Made by a program: the position numbers and the translations under genes. Below the pieces are notes generated by a model. The model was not told the DNA's origin, searched no databases, and saw only the letters and a list, made by a program, of their open reading frames with translations. A DNA stretch of 58,740 nt from JBOGTC01 sp050692055 (GTDB lineage Bacteria > Chloroflexota > Limnocylindria > QHBO01): the NCBI GenBank assembly GCA_050692055.1, contig JBOGTC010000060.1, positions 1 through 58,740 on the forward strand, in the 5' to 3' direction. Below, piece by piece: positions 8,899 to 20,960 of this stretch; within the stretch, counting starts at the first letter, position 1; each line of letters opens with the position of its first letter.

Positions 8899-9826
8899 CG
8901 ATTCGGCCAGCCTGGTCGACCAAGGCCGGATCGTCCGCGGGCCGTTCGCCTGCGTCGAGCCAGACGATCCGCGGGTCGCGCCTGAACCACGTCAGCTGTC
9001 GCTTGGCGTACTGGCGCGTGCGGCGCGCGGTCACCTCGATGGCCTCCCCGAGCGACCACTCCCCCGCCAGGTGCCGCGCCGCCTCGCGATAGCCGTGGCC
9101 GGTCATCGGTCGCAGGGCGGTGCTGTACCCGGCCGCGAGGAGTCGTTGGACCTCGTCGAGCAGCCCGTGCTCGAAGAGCCAGGCCGCGCGCTCATCGATT
9201 CGCCGGTAGAGCAGCTCGCGAGGCCGCGATAAGCCGATGAGCGCGACGCGCCCAGCGTACGGTTGAGCTCGCGCCTCCACTCCCCCACCGCCGACCTCGG
9301 CCCCCTCGAGGGCGCGCAGCACGCGCCGCGGGTTACGCAGATCCGTCCGGGCGGCGGCATTCGGATCCAGCGTGCGCAGGCGCGTCACCATCGGCTCGAG
9401 GCCCTGCGTCTCGAGCTCATCGGTCAGGCGCCGGCGGAGCTCCGGCGACCACGGCTGCGAGGCGTAGTCGTGGCCATCGACCAGGCTCGTGACGTAGAGT
9501 CCCGTCCCGCCCACGATCAGCGGGATCCGCCCGCGACCGGCGATCTCCGGCACGAGCTCGCGCGCTCGCTCCACCCAGTCGGCCACGGTGAACGGCTCGT
9601 CCGGCTCGACAAGATCCAGCAGATGGTGCGAGACCGATGCGCGCGCGGCCGCATCGGGCTTCATCGTTCCGACGTCCATGCCGCGGTACACCTGCCGGGA
9701 GTCGGCGACCAGGATCTCGACCGGCAGTCGGCCTGCCAGCGCCAGGGCGAGATCAGTCTTGCCCGAGGCGGTCGGTCCGACGATGCCCAGGAGTGGCGAG
9801 ACCCGGGCCGCTGGCGCGCGTGTCAT
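8840..9826 (-). CDS. miaA: tRNA dimethylallyltransferase MiaA
   Basis: 328 aa. P-loop GPTASGKTDLALALA near the N-terminus, the DSRQVYRGMDVGTMKP block, GGTGLYVTSLVDG, and the C-terminal RRTRQYAKRQLTWFRRDP typical of MiaA. It transfers dimethylallyl from DMAPP to A37 of tRNAs reading UNN codons. Together with HflX and the RNA methylase it forms a translation group on the minus strand. The last ~20 residues (after WLDAGERP) are poorly conserved and overlap a small plus-strand ORF. Confidence 0.96.
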   Translation of the reverse strand: MTRAPAARVSPLLGIVGPTASGKTDLALALAGRLPVEILVADSRQVYRGMDVGTMKPDAAARASVSHHLLDLVEPDEPFTVADWVERARELVPEIAGRGRIPLIVGGTGLYVTSLVDGHDYASQPWSPELRRRLTDELETQGLEPMVTRLRTLDPNAAARTDLRNPRRVLRALEGAEVGGGGVEARAQPYAGRVALIGLSRPRELLYRRIDERAAWLFEHGLLDEVQRLLAAGYSTALRPMTGHGYREAARHLAGEWSLGEAIEVTARRTRQYAKRQLTWFRRDPRIVWLDAGERPADDPALVDQAGRIATALRDLDAGPAYPRSSNR

Positions 9827-9920
9827 ATGCCAACCACCGTCGGCTTGGGCGGTGTCACAGCCCCATGGCGGCAGTAGTTGAGCGTGAAACGACGCGAAAT
9901 CGGTCCCGCAAGTGGACCGG

Positions 9921-9938
9921 AGCCGGCCTAAGCCGGCT
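9921..9938. terminator. Hairpin in the miaA-ymdB gap
   Basis: Perfect 7-bp stem AGCCGGC / GCCGGCT with a CTAA loop, in the 219-bp gap (9827-10045) downstream of the minus-strand phosphoesterase gene and upstream of miaA. There is no T-tract, so it is a weak candidate terminator or just a stable RNA hairpin. The rest of the gap shows further CCGGCG-type repeats and no gene. Confidence 0.4.
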
Positions 9939-10045
9939 GTGATTGGCGTCTGGCAACGAATCGGCCCTTCAGGCTCGCTACGCCCGCCGTGCTTTGAATC
10001 CGGCGAGAACCGGCGGGTTCGGCGGGTCGTGTGGCGTTCGCAACG

Positions 10046-10851
10046 TCAGACCTCGATCAGGCGCTGGATCTGCTCGATGGCCGAGGCCCGCCCGGTCGAG
10101 ACATCGGCGGTGATGACGACGGCGTTGAAGGCGACCGGCCCATCGGCCACGGCGAAGCGCGTCGGGAGGTGGCGCGTGAAGCGTGGCAGGACGGTCTCCA
10201 GGCTGAAGCCGATGATCGAATCACGGGGCCCGGTCATGCCGATGTCGCTGACGTAGGCCGTCCCGCCGGGCAGCACCCGCGCGTCCGCGGTCGGCACATG
10301 GGTATGCGTGCCCACGACGGCGGTCACGCGCCCGTCGAGGTACCAGCCCATGGCGTTCTTCTCCGAGGTGATCTCGCAGTGGAAGTCGAGGATGCGAACC
10401 GGCGGGAGTGGCTCCGCCGCGCCGTCCAGCAGCTCGTCGAGCTTCATGAATGGCGAGTCCAGCTGGTTCATGAAGACTCGCCCCATGGCGTTGATGACGG
10501 CCACCTCGGCTCCGTCATCGGTGTGGTGGATCAGCCAGCCGCGTCCGGGTGCCTCATCCGGATAATTGATGGGGCGCAGCACGGGACGCGGCGTGTCGAG
10601 GTAGTCGTAGATCTCGCGCTTGTCCCAGATGTGGTTGCCACTGGTGATGACGTCGATGCCGCCGCCGAGCAGCTCCTCGGCGAGGCTGGGCGTGAGGCCC
10701 GCTCCGGCGGCGACGTTCTCGCCGTTGGCGATGACGACGTCGAGCTCGAGCTCGCGTCGCACGTCGGGCAGGGTGCGCATGACCGCCACCCGCCCCGGCT
10801 TGCCGATGATGTCGCCGATGATCATGCACCGCAGTTGCGCGGCGCCATCCG

Positions 10852-10855
<4 letters not shown>
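10046..10855 (-). CDS. YmdB/TIGR00282-family metallophosphoesterase
   Basis: 269 aa. Metal-binding blocks in order: GDIIGKPGR, IANGENVAAG, TSGNHIWDKRE, DFHCEITSEK and GTHTHVPTADARVLPGGTAYVSDIGMTGP. B. subtilis YmdB is a 2',3'-cAMP phosphodiesterase affecting biofilm and sporulation, and its gene follows rny there too. The same order holds here: the ATG overlaps the RNase Y stop (ATGA at 10852-10855), so co-translation is likely. The family is certain; the physiological substrate is inferred. Confidence 0.93.
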
Positions 10856-12384
<1,529 letters not shown>

Positions 12385-12485
12385 TGGCTCCTCCGTTTCG
12401 TTGGAGCCCGGTATGGGCGATGAGGGCGCGTCCGCTGCGCGGGCGCATCGGTCTGCCGGTTAGAGCCCGGCGAAGGGCCGGAAAG

Positions 12486-12507
12486 GGCGAGTTTACTCCA
12501 ACTCGCC
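12486..12507. terminator. Hairpin between the LLM enzyme gene and rny
   Basis: Perfect 8-bp inverted repeat GGCGAGTT / AACTCGCC with a TACTCC loop, in the 142-bp gap between the 3' end of the LLM gene (12527) and the rny start. It fits the end of the minus-strand LLM transcript, about 20 bp past the stop. There is no clear T-run. Confidence 0.55.
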
Positions 12508-12526
12508 GCTACGCTCCGCCGGCGGC

Positions 12527-13480
12527 TCAGGCGTTGAAGACGCGGCCCATCAGCCGGACGTGATCGAGGTCGCGCGGCAGGAAGTCCTGCAGCATGATGC
12601 GCTGCGTGCCCTTGGCTCCGAGCGCTCTGGCGCGCTCGCGCGCCTCGTCCGGCGTCCCCATCACCCAGCGGGTGCGCCGCCGCCGCAGCCAGTCATCCGC
12701 CTCGCCGCCGCCGTGGCCCAGCACGTCGAGCAGCTCCCGGACACGATCGCGGAGCTCGCGCTCGGTTTCGGCCACCAGCACCCCGGTCATGGCCGAGTAC
12801 ACGATCTCGTCTGGATCGCGACCGACCGCGCGACATGCCTCGCGAACGCGGGCGTAGGCCGGCGGGGCGTTCTCGGGAGACGCCGAGGTCAGGTTGAACT
12901 CATCGGCGTAGCGCGCGACGAGGTCTGCCATTCGCGGGCCGCCCTTGCCGCCCAGGATGATGTGCGGGTGCCGACGACCGCCCCTGCTCACCTCGCCGTG
13001 GTGCTTCGCGTTGCGGACCTGCCAGTGCCTGCCGTCGTAGCTCCAGCCGTCGTCCTCCGTCCACAGCCCGTGCAGGATGGCGAGCTGCTCGGTCAGCATG
13101 TCGTACCGCCCGCCGAGCCCGGGGAACGGGATCCCGAGCTGCTCGTGCTCGTCCGCGTTCCAGCCCGCGCCGAAGCCGGCCTCGATGCGGCCGCCGCTCA
13201 TCTCGTCGGCGGTCTGGATCACCTTCGCCAGGCTGCCGGGGACCCGGAACGTGACGGGAGAGACGAGCGTGCCCAGCCGGATGCGGGTCGTTTCGCGAGC
13301 CAGGCCGGCGAGCGTCGTCCAGGCGTCGGTGGTCGGCATGCCGGACTCTCCCGGGAAGCTGGCGTAATGGTCGGAGCGGAAGAATGCCTCGATCCCCGCC
13401 TCCTCGGCGGTCCGGGCGAGGGCGAGGATCTCGTCGTAGGTCAGCCCCTGTTGGGGCTCGGTCATGAGGGCGTAGCGCAT
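12527..13480 (-). CDS. LLM-class (luciferase-like) oxidoreductase, probably F420-dependent
   Basis: 317 aa TIM-barrel enzyme. It opens EPQQGLTYDEILALARTAEEAGIEAFFRSDHY, followed by RIRLGTLVSPVTFRVPGSLAKVIQTADEMSGGRIEAGFGAGWNADEHEQLGIPFP, the standard F420/FMN LLM pattern. Substrate cannot be read from sequence. Upstream, TAGGCT lies exactly six bases before the ATG with no ribosome site, suggesting a leaderless message. A second LLM gene lies at 37.6 kb. Confidence 0.88.
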   Translation of the reverse strand: MRYALMTEPQQGLTYDEILALARTAEEAGIEAFFRSDHYASFPGESGMPTTDAWTTLAGLARETTRIRLGTLVSPVTFRVPGSLAKVIQTADEMSGGRIEAGFGAGWNADEHEQLGIPFPGLGGRYDMLTEQLAILHGLWTEDDGWSYDGRHWQVRNAKHHGEVSRGGRRHPHIILGGKGGPRMADLVARYADEFNLTSASPENAPPAYARVREACRAVGRDPDEIVYSAMTGVLVAETERELRDRVRELLDVLGHGGGEADDWLRRRRTRWVMGTPDEARERARALGAKGTQRIMLQDFLPRDLDHVRLMGRVFNA

Positions 13481-13489
13481 GCCCTCAGC

Positions 13490-13957
13490 CTAGCGCGCTC
13501 GCGTCTTCCGCGATGATCCCCTGACCGCCGCATAGCGGTCGACGAACTCGTCCAGCGGCGATCGGGCAATGGTCTCGCCGATGACCTCGAGCGGCAGATC
13601 CTCCAGCTTCCTGAAACGAACGCAGGACTTGCCCATGTCCAGCATCTTGCCGGTGCCCGCGTAGCGCTCTTTGAACCAGCGCTCGGTGTCGGGGTCGCCG
13701 TACACGTTGTTCAGATAGATCGCCATGTGGTTCTTCTGGCTGGCGATCGCCGCCAGCCCCAGCGGGTGCCCGTTGTAGGTGTCCGGAAGGCGCTGCAGCG
13801 GGACGTAGTAGCCGATCATCCCGTACTGCATGCCCTCCTCATAGCCGGCTGGCAGGTTCGTGCGAATCACGTCGCGGACCTGGCTGATCGCCTCGCGACG
13901 GTCTGCCGGCAGCGACGCCAGGTACTCGTCGGGGGTTGCCGCCTCGCTCTTCACCAT
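13490..13957 (-). CDS. DUF1801 (YdhG-like) domain protein
   Basis: 155 aa. Starts at ATG 13957, which has AGGAG about 7 bases upstream; the open frame continues further upstream without recognisable protein. The motif block GMQYGMIGYYVPLQRLP and GLAAIASQKNHMAIYLNNVYGD is typical of the DUF1801 fold (IscX/iron-chaperone-like in some members). The function in bacteria is unclear. The Arg-rich C-terminus (SSRKTRAR) is a little longer than usual. It lies 9 bp upstream of the LLM gene, on the same strand. Confidence 0.8.
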   Translation of the reverse strand: MVKSEAATPDEYLASLPADRREAISQVRDVIRTNLPAGYEEGMQYGMIGYYVPLQRLPDTYNGHPLGLAAIASQKNHMAIYLNNVYGDPDTERWFKERYAGTGKMLDMGKSCVRFRKLEDLPLEVIGETIARSPLDEFVDRYAAVRGSSRKTRAR

Positions 13958-14295
13958 CGCTTGCTCCTGATCGGACTTCGCCCCACCAGCGCCCGGGTCG
14001 ACATTCTGCTGCTCAGCAATCGGATTACTGCAACGCGACGGGGAAGGGCGGGACTCTCGCGTCGAGGCATAGACTTCCATAGATTCAACCGGCTCAACGC
14101 AGGCCGGCTGTCGCGTACCAGTAACCAAGTTGCTGACGCGATGGAACGAGGGTGGAGCGAATTCGCGGCTCACCTCGCCTGATCAGCGTACGCCGCGCGT
14201 TCCCTACCGGTTCAGCGGGGAACGTCATCGGAAGCGTGCGACAGTGCGGTGGGCGCTGGAGCGCCTCGGTCGCGCTCCAGCCCATACAGCGTCGA
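13958..14295. other. 338-bp gap without a supported gene
   Basis: No protein, RNA or repeat could be supported. Open frames here are short and lack family features. It separates the DUF1801 gene from the small-gene pair downstream of the LuxR-type regulator; on the minus strand it would hold the terminator of that unit. Confidence 0.6.
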
Positions 14296-14640
14296 TCAGT
14301 GACCGCCGGCGCGCTCCTTCCATCCTGGGGCCGCCGGCTCGGTGGGCCCGGCAGCCGGATCGGGTCCTGCTCTCAGGAACCGCTCGGCTCCGTTCAGCAG
14401 ATCGGCCTCGGTCCCTCCTGAGATCGTGTCAGACCCGGCGATGCGTCGCTCCGCTCCATTCAGGAGCCCCCCGTCCGTGGACACGTCATCGACCGTGAGC
14501 AGCGGCGTGCTTTGAACGGTGCCTGCTTCCGGCGCCTGCCTTCCGATGGCGAGTGCCAGGACGAGCACTGCGAGCAGCGCGACTCCAAGGAGTACCGTGA
14601 TAGAGACCGCCGTGTGCGCTTCGAACTTGATCCGCATCAT
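14296..14640 (-). CDS. Small membrane-anchored protein with a repeated LLNGAER motif
   Basis: 114 aa. One N-terminal transmembrane helix (about residues 10-33, VSITVLLGVALLAVLVLALAI), then a hydrophilic extracytoplasmic tail. LLNGAER occurs twice (about residues 59-65 and 80-86). A strong ribosome site (GGAGG and a second AGGAG) precedes the ATGATG start. It follows the 78-aa gene by 22 bp and the LuxR-type gene, probably as one transcript. No family was recognised; it may be a target of the upstream regulator. Confidence 0.6.
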   Translation of the reverse strand: MMRIKFEAHTAVSITVLLGVALLAVLVLALAIGRQAPEAGTVQSTPLLTVDDVSTDGGLLNGAERRIAGSDTISGGTEADLLNGAERFLRAGPDPAAGPTEPAAPGWKERAGGH

Positions 14641-14662
14641 CTCCTGTCACCTCCTGAGAGCG

Positions 14663-14899
14663 TCATCTCCATGAGAGGCTGCAGCGCTCGTGCGTGCGGC
14701 ATACGGTCCGTGACAGCTTCAACCACCGATTCAGCCGATCCGACCGGATCGAACGCCCAGCCCTCAACGACCACCCCGTTGACCGATCGTCGTGGAAGAG
14801 GGCGAGGCGGGTGATGCCCAGGCGCGCGAGCCTGGAGACCGCGTCCGAGTGAAAGCTGGCTCTCGCCTCGGGCTTGAGCAGCACCAGCAGGGTCGCCAT
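14663..14899 (-). CDS. Small hypothetical protein (78 aa)
   Basis: Starts MATLLVLLKPEARASFHSDAVSRLARLGITRLALFHDD, which looks like one beta-alpha-beta unit, then a basic tail. GAGGAGGGG lies about 5 bases before the ATG, a convincing ribosome site. It sits 64 bp after the LuxR-type regulator and 22 bp before the membrane-anchored gene, all on the minus strand. No family was recognised. The good ribosome site is the main reason to keep it. Confidence 0.5.
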   Translation of the reverse strand: MATLLVLLKPEARASFHSDAVSRLARLGITRLALFHDDRSTGWSLRAGRSIRSDRLNRWLKLSRTVCRTHERCSLSWR

Positions 14900-14963
14900 C
14901 GTCCCCTCCTCTCAGGTCGTTGTGGGGTGCGGAGGCAACGCTATGGACGGTGGAGGCTCCGAA

Positions 14964-17760
14964 TCATCGGGGAAATCCCGCAATCTGCCCCGCGACTTCG
15001 GCGATGCGTGCCGAGAGCTCGGTTCGGTTTCGGATCTCGAGCTTCCGAAACACATTGACGAGATGGCGCTCGACGGTCTTGGGCGAGAGGAAGAGGGTTG
15101 CCGCAACCTCCTGGTTCGTGCTGCCAGCCGCGACGAGACGCGCCACCTCCTCCTCTCGCCCGGTGAGCGGCAAGCCGGCAGTGCCGCGCCGCCAGGTGCG
15201 AATACCCAGCGATCGGAGCGCCCTTTCTGCCAGCCGCTGCACTGTGTTCGCCCCTCGGTCTCGCGCCGAAGTGGCTGCCAGTACCAGTTCCGCCGCAGCG
15301 CGCTGGCTTCCGGCCTGCGCGAGGGCAAGACCGAGATCGAGCTGCATCCACAGGGCCGCCAGCGCATAGGGAGAGGCTGCGGCCCGGACCAGCGCCGTGT
15401 GGAGGGCGTCGGCGCGTTCGTCGGGATTGGGTCGCAGGAGCGCGTCAGCATGCAGCTGCATCAGCGCATCAAGATCGTCGCCCCGGCGCTTGAGACCTTC
15501 CCATTGCTCCAATGCCAGCCTTCCCGCGCTCAGTTCTCCAACTCGAGCGAGCGCCTCGGCGGCGAGCAGCAGCAGATCCCCACCACAACGTGGGCATCCA
15601 GATGCCTCGACGCAGGCGTTGGCGGCAGCGAGCTGCTCCTGGACTCTTTCGGCGGCCGCCGGGCCGTCAAGGCGCGCGATCCAGATCGCGCAGTCACCGT
15701 GGAGGACAATCCGCAAGTGCTCGCTCGGCTCCTCCGCAGCCGCACGCTCGAGGGCTGGCAGCGCTTGACTGACATCCCCGCGCTCGAGGTGCACGCCGCA
15801 GGCGAGCCTGGATAGCGTGTGGCGGGCGCGCGGGACATCGCCAACGCGATGAGCTAGCGCGGTCACGTCCCGTACGATCTCGTCGGCTTCCACGAGCTCG
15901 CCGAGCAGGGCCAGCGAACGCGCCAGCCAGTACCCGGCGTCAACGCCGAGGTGCGGCAGTACAGCACGATCGGCCTCAGCCCAGAGCCGCCTGAACCGCG
16001 TCACCGCCTGGCGCACCCGGCCGTTCAATCGCAGCGCGACGCCGAGGGCCAGAGCAGCCATGAGGAACTCTTCGAGCTCCAGGCCACGTGCCGCCCTCTG
16101 GCGTGCCTCGGCTGCGCGCAGCAGGACCGCCGGGTTGCCTTCCTGCATGGCGGCCTCGTAGTCGAGTCGCAGAGCGTCGAGGTAGGCGCGCTGGACTCGG
16201 GTATCGGCCGGCGCGTCGACGGTTCGCCGCTTTGCCAGGCGACGCGCCCTGGAGGCCGCAGCTCGTGCCATGGCCCGCCCCTGCGCAGTGCGCTGTTCCA
16301 GCCACAGGGCGATCGCAGCGGCGTGCGTCTCCTGCTCGAGGCTCAGTATTTCGTCGTCCGCGGCGAGCGCTCGACTCGAGGCAAGCAGCTCGCGAGCCTC
16401 GCCGGCTCGTCGGAGCGCATACGCAGCACGCGACGCCTGCAGCATGGCGGAGGCGCGTGTCAACTCGGGCTCGGCTCGCTCCGCCACCACCAACCAGCGA
16501 GCAAGCGCCTCCTCGTGCTCTCCGAGGTCATAGGCAAGGGCCCGCCACGTCGGCCTGCAGCGCGACGGTCTCCGGTGCCAGCGCATCCGCCTCGTCGGCG
16601 AGCACAGCAAGCTGATGGAGCCCGTCCTGGCCGAGAAGCCTGCGTTGTGGCGAGCGCGCCATCCTGCTGGCGAGCGCGATGACCGGTAGACCTGCCGCAC
16701 GCCGATGCTCCAGCGCCTCCCGCAGCAGCGGAAGATCCTTGCCGCCCTGGTGCACGAGCCGGATCGCCATGCGCCGATGGAGACGAAGACGCGTTTCGTC
16801 TGGTAGCTCGGCGAGGGCCGCCGCGCGGATCAGGTCATGAGCTAGCCGTGCTTCGCCTCCGCTGGCGACTGCCAGGCCACGCTGCAGCAGCTCGTGCAGC
16901 GCGGCTTCAACGCGGTCGCCTGGCCTTCCCAGGAGCTCAGCGGCCGCTACAAGCGAGAGCTGACGCCCCGCCACGGCCAGGACAGCCAGGAGGGCCGATG
17001 CATCGGGGCCGGCACCACGCAGCCGCACGGTGAGAACCTGCCGCAGACCCTGCGCGGCCTGCCCATGACGCACGAGCTCTTCGAGCCAGAAGGGCGAGCC
17101 TTGAGCTCGCTGCCACAGGTCGCCGGCGACGGCGGGATCCATTTGCGGATCGAGTGCCTGCGCGAGCGCTACCCCCTCGGGCCGGCTGAGGGACCCCAGA
17201 TTGAGATGCCGTACGCGATCAGCCGGGAGCGTGGCAACCAGCTCTTCGCCCCGATCACCGGCCCGGGTTGCGGCCAGGACCGCGAGCCGCTGCCGCGAAT
17301 CTGATGCGGCTCGAATCAGGTAGTGGCAGAGGGACAGAGACCGCTCGTCAACCCAATGGAGGTCATCGATCACGAGGAGGACCGGCTCGATGGTGCCAAA
17401 CGCGCGGCGGGCCGCCTCGAATATGCGGATGGGCTCTACGGTGCGCGCGCCTGCGGCGATGTGCATGCCGCGCCCATGCGATCCGAGCACCAGCGCGTCC
17501 AGGATCTCACCATGATCCGGCACGTCGGCCAGGGCGCGGAGCAGTCCGGCGGCGGCGGCGAGCGGGACGTCACGCTCGGGCTCGAAGCCAACCACCGCCA
17601 GCGAACGGACACCTGATGCCCTGCTCCGCGCCTCAGAGAGGAGCCGGCTCTTGCCGCTTCCCGGCGGGCCGGTCACCACGGCGGCCGAGGGGCCGCTTGA
17701 GGTTGCGGCCACCTGCGCCAGCGCTTCGAGCTCCTCCGTCCTGCCAACGAACGTGCTCAT
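14964..17760 (-). CDS. Large LuxR/MalT-type ATP-dependent transcriptional regulator, apparent one-base frameshift
   Basis: About 930 aa if restored. The N-terminal part (17760 to about 16545) begins MSTFVGRTEELEAL, with Walker A GPPGSGKSRLL and Walker B LLVIDDLHWVD, an AAA/STAND ATPase. The middle is a helical TPR-like region. The C-terminus carries a LuxR HTH: LTGREEEVARLVAAGSTNQEVAATLFLSPKTVERHLVNVFRKLEIRNRTEL. The ATPase frame stops at 16528 just after VALQADVAG, while the next frame continues as RALAYDLGEHEEALARWL. Inserting one base around 16541-16545 would join them (VALQADVARALAYDL). So it is either a recent pseudogene, an assembly error or, less likely, programmed frameshifting. Signal unknown; two small downstream genes may be targets. 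Confidence 0.85.
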
Positions 17761-17813
17761 GCCGAGGAGAGCCTACGCGCGCTGACTGCTTCAGAAAAGA
17801 GCTGAGCCGACCG

Positions 17814-18371
17814 TCAGCGCCCGTCCTCGATGTCGATGGACGACCTCTGGCGCAAGAGGCCGCGAACCGTCTCGGGGTCGAAGCCGCGCCGCATCAAGAA
17901 GCCGCCGATGCGCTGCAGGGCCCTCGGATCGTCCGGAAGCGCGCGGCCGCGCAGGTGGCGGTCGAGCGCCTCGGTCGCGCGTTCCGCCTCGGTCGACGGA
18001 AGAGCCTCGTCCTCCGGCGCGCGATCCGGCTCCACGTGCTCCTCGCGGAAGGCCTCGATGACCTCGCGGCCGATCCCGCGCTGCCGGAGCTCGGCCTCGA
18101 TCATCCTGCGACCCCGCGGCGCGTGGCGGTCACGCTGCTCGGCCCACCAGCGCGCGAAGGCCAGGTCGTCCACGTAGCCGAGCTCGGCGAGCCGTTCCAG
18201 CGTGGTGGCGACGACCTCCTCTTCCGCCCCGGCGCGGGCGAGGCGCCGTTCGAGCTCCCAGCGGGTCCGCGGGCGCGTCCCGAGAAACCGCAGCGCGATC
18301 TCCATCGCCGCGGCCGCATCCGGCGGCTGCCGGGGCTCGCGCGGCTCGCGGGCAGCGCTGCGGCGCGCCAC
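17814..18371 (-). CDS. recX: Regulatory protein RecX
   Basis: 185 aa. Three RecX helical repeats, including ALRFLGTRPRTRWELERRLARAGAEEEVVATTLERLAELGYVDDLAFARWWAEQRDRHAPRGRRMIEAELRQRGI. RecX limits RecA filament growth. Probable GTG start 11 bp downstream of the recA stop, so recA-recX form an operon. The N-terminal ~20 residues are unconserved and the start could be slightly internal. Confidence 0.92.
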   Translation of the reverse strand: MARRSAAREPREPRQPPDAAAAMEIALRFLGTRPRTRWELERRLARAGAEEEVVATTLERLAELGYVDDLAFARWWAEQRDRHAPRGRRMIEAELRQRGIGREVIEAFREEHVEPDRAPEDEALPSTEAERATEALDRHLRGRALPDDPRALQRIGGFLMRRGFDPETVRGLLRQRSSIDIEDGR

Positions 18372-18382
18372 CGGCCCGTCGG

Positions 18383-19444
<1,062 letters not shown>

Positions 19445-19492
19445 GTTCGATGCGCTCCTCGTTGGACTCAGTTGGCCCCGGCGGCGATCAGA

Positions 19493-19648
19493 TCACTCCT
19501 CGTCCTGGGGCTCGCGCGGCTTGCGCTTTGGCTTGATCACCTCGACCTGCGCCGGCGGCTCGTAGGCGGCCGATGCGGGCTGGACCTTTGGCGCCTTCGC
19601 CTTGGCCTTCCGCTTCGGCTCCTTACGCGGTCGATCTCGGCTCCCCAT
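19493..19648 (-). CDS. Small Lys/Arg/Pro-rich protein (51 aa)
   Basis: Starts at ATG 19648 with GGAGG nine bases upstream; the frame is open 18 codons further but without a ribosome site. Sequence GSRDRPRKEPKRKAKAKAPKVQPASAAYEPPAQVEVIKPKRKPREPQDEE is highly basic with an acidic end and probably disordered. Possibly nucleic-acid binding. It lies between tgt and recA, all minus strand; the triple 11-bp repeat at 19708 lies upstream. No named family was recognised. Confidence 0.6.
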   Translation of the reverse strand: MGSRDRPRKEPKRKAKAKAPKVQPASAAYEPPAQVEVIKPKRKPREPQDEE

Positions 19649-19707
19649 GGCTTCGAACCTCCGATGCCTTGAGCCGGTCGAGGTCGCGTCATCCTGCACC
19701 ACGGGGC

Positions 19708-19735
19708 CTTACCAGCCCGTTACCAGGCGCTTACG
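19708..19735. promoter_or_regulatory. Triple 11-bp-phased repeat, site A
   Basis: CTTACC (19708), GTTACC (19719) and CTTACG (19730) are spaced exactly 11 bp apart, one face of the helix. The site overlaps the tgt stop codon and lies 60 bp upstream of the small basic gene. It matches sites B (28416), C (33623) and D (46311-46338, opposite strand). Confidence 0.6.
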
Positions 19736-20864
19736 CGCTCTGCTCGTCCCGGCGTGCGTACTGCTCCACCACGGCGTCCCGCAGCGATGCGAACGACCCG
19801 TCTGCCAGGGCGGCCCGCAGCCGCCGCATCAGGTTCAGAGTATAGGTGACGTTATGGACCGTCGCGAGGCGATATGCGAGCAGCTCCTCGGCCCGAAACA
19901 GGTGCGCCAGGTAGGCCCGTGAGTGGTTGCGGCACGCCTCGCAGCTGCACCCCGGATCGATCGGCCCCGGGTCGTCCTGGTGGCGGGAGTTGCGCAGGTT
20001 GAGGCGGCCCTCATCGGTCCAGACCTGGCCGGTGCGAGCCACGCGCGTGGGGAGGACGCAGTCGAAGAGGTCGATCCCACGCTCGACGGCGGTGAAGAAG
20101 TCCGCCGGCGATCCCACGCCCATGAGGTAGCGGGGTCGCGGGTCGTCGCCGAGCGTTTCGGCCACGATCTCGAGGGTGGCCGCCATCGCGGCCTTGGACT
20201 CCCCCACCGACAGGCCGCCGACGGCGATCCCGTCGAATGGCATGCCGGCAATGGTCGCGGTCGACGCCCGTCGCAGCTCGGCGTCGACGGCGCCCTGGAT
20301 GATGCCGAAGAGCGCCTGGTTCGGGCGCGAGCGGGCGGCCAGGCTGCGCGCCGCCCACCGGTGCGTACGCTCCATCGCCTCGCTGACGTCGCGGCGGGGC
20401 TCGTTGGGGTCGATGAGCTGGTCGAAGGCCATGGCCACGTCTGAGCCGAGCAGCTCCTGGATCTCTATCGCCCGTTCGGGGGTGAGCCGGTGCTGGCTGC
20501 CGTCGAGATGGCTGGCGAACGTCACGCCGTCCGCGTCAACGCGCCGCAGATGGGACAGGCTGAAGACCTGGAACCCGCCGGAATCGGTCAGGATCGGTCC
20601 ATCCCAGCCCATGAACCGATGCAGCCCGCCCAGGCGATTGATCCGCTCGGCGCCGGGACGCAGGCTCAGGTGATAGGTGTTGCCCAGGATGATCTGCGCC
20701 TCGGCGGCGCGCAGGTCCCCGGGCGTGAGCGACTTGACCGTGGCCTGCGTGCCGACCGGCATGAACTGCGGCGTCTCGATCACGCCGTGAGGCGTGGCGA
20801 GGCGTCCGAGGCGGCCGCGCCCGGTGCTCGTCGGTCGCTGCTCGAAGGTGATCGCGGTCCCCAT
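19731..20864 (-). CDS. tgt: tRNA-guanine transglycosylase
   Basis: 377 aa, full length. TPGDLRAAEAQIILGNTYHLSLRPG, DSGGFQVFSLSHLRR, the nucleophile block GIDLFDCVLPTRVAR and the zinc site CSCEACRNHSRAYLAHLFRAEELLAYRLATVHN are all present. It inserts preQ1 at position 34 of GUN tRNAs. queA is 0.85 kb away on the same strand, with one opposite-strand gene between. TATCCT exactly six bases before ATG and no ribosome site suggest leaderless expression. Confidence 0.97.
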   Translation of the reverse strand: MGTAITFEQRPTSTGRGRLGRLATPHGVIETPQFMPVGTQATVKSLTPGDLRAAEAQIILGNTYHLSLRPGAERINRLGGLHRFMGWDGPILTDSGGFQVFSLSHLRRVDADGVTFASHLDGSQHRLTPERAIEIQELLGSDVAMAFDQLIDPNEPRRDVSEAMERTHRWAARSLAARSRPNQALFGIIQGAVDAELRRASTATIAGMPFDGIAVGGLSVGESKAAMAATLEIVAETLGDDPRPRYLMGVGSPADFFTAVERGIDLFDCVLPTRVARTGQVWTDEGRLNLRNSRHQDDPGPIDPGCSCEACRNHSRAYLAHLFRAEELLAYRLATVHNVTYTLNLMRRLRAALADGSFASLRDAVVEQYARRDEQSA

Positions 20865-20960
20865 TCGCCGAGGATAGCCACCCGCACCGCGACGCGAGAT
20901 GATTCGGCTGGCTGAGGCTTGGTCTCGCGCGGTACCCTAGGCCTTCATCGGAGGTGACGA

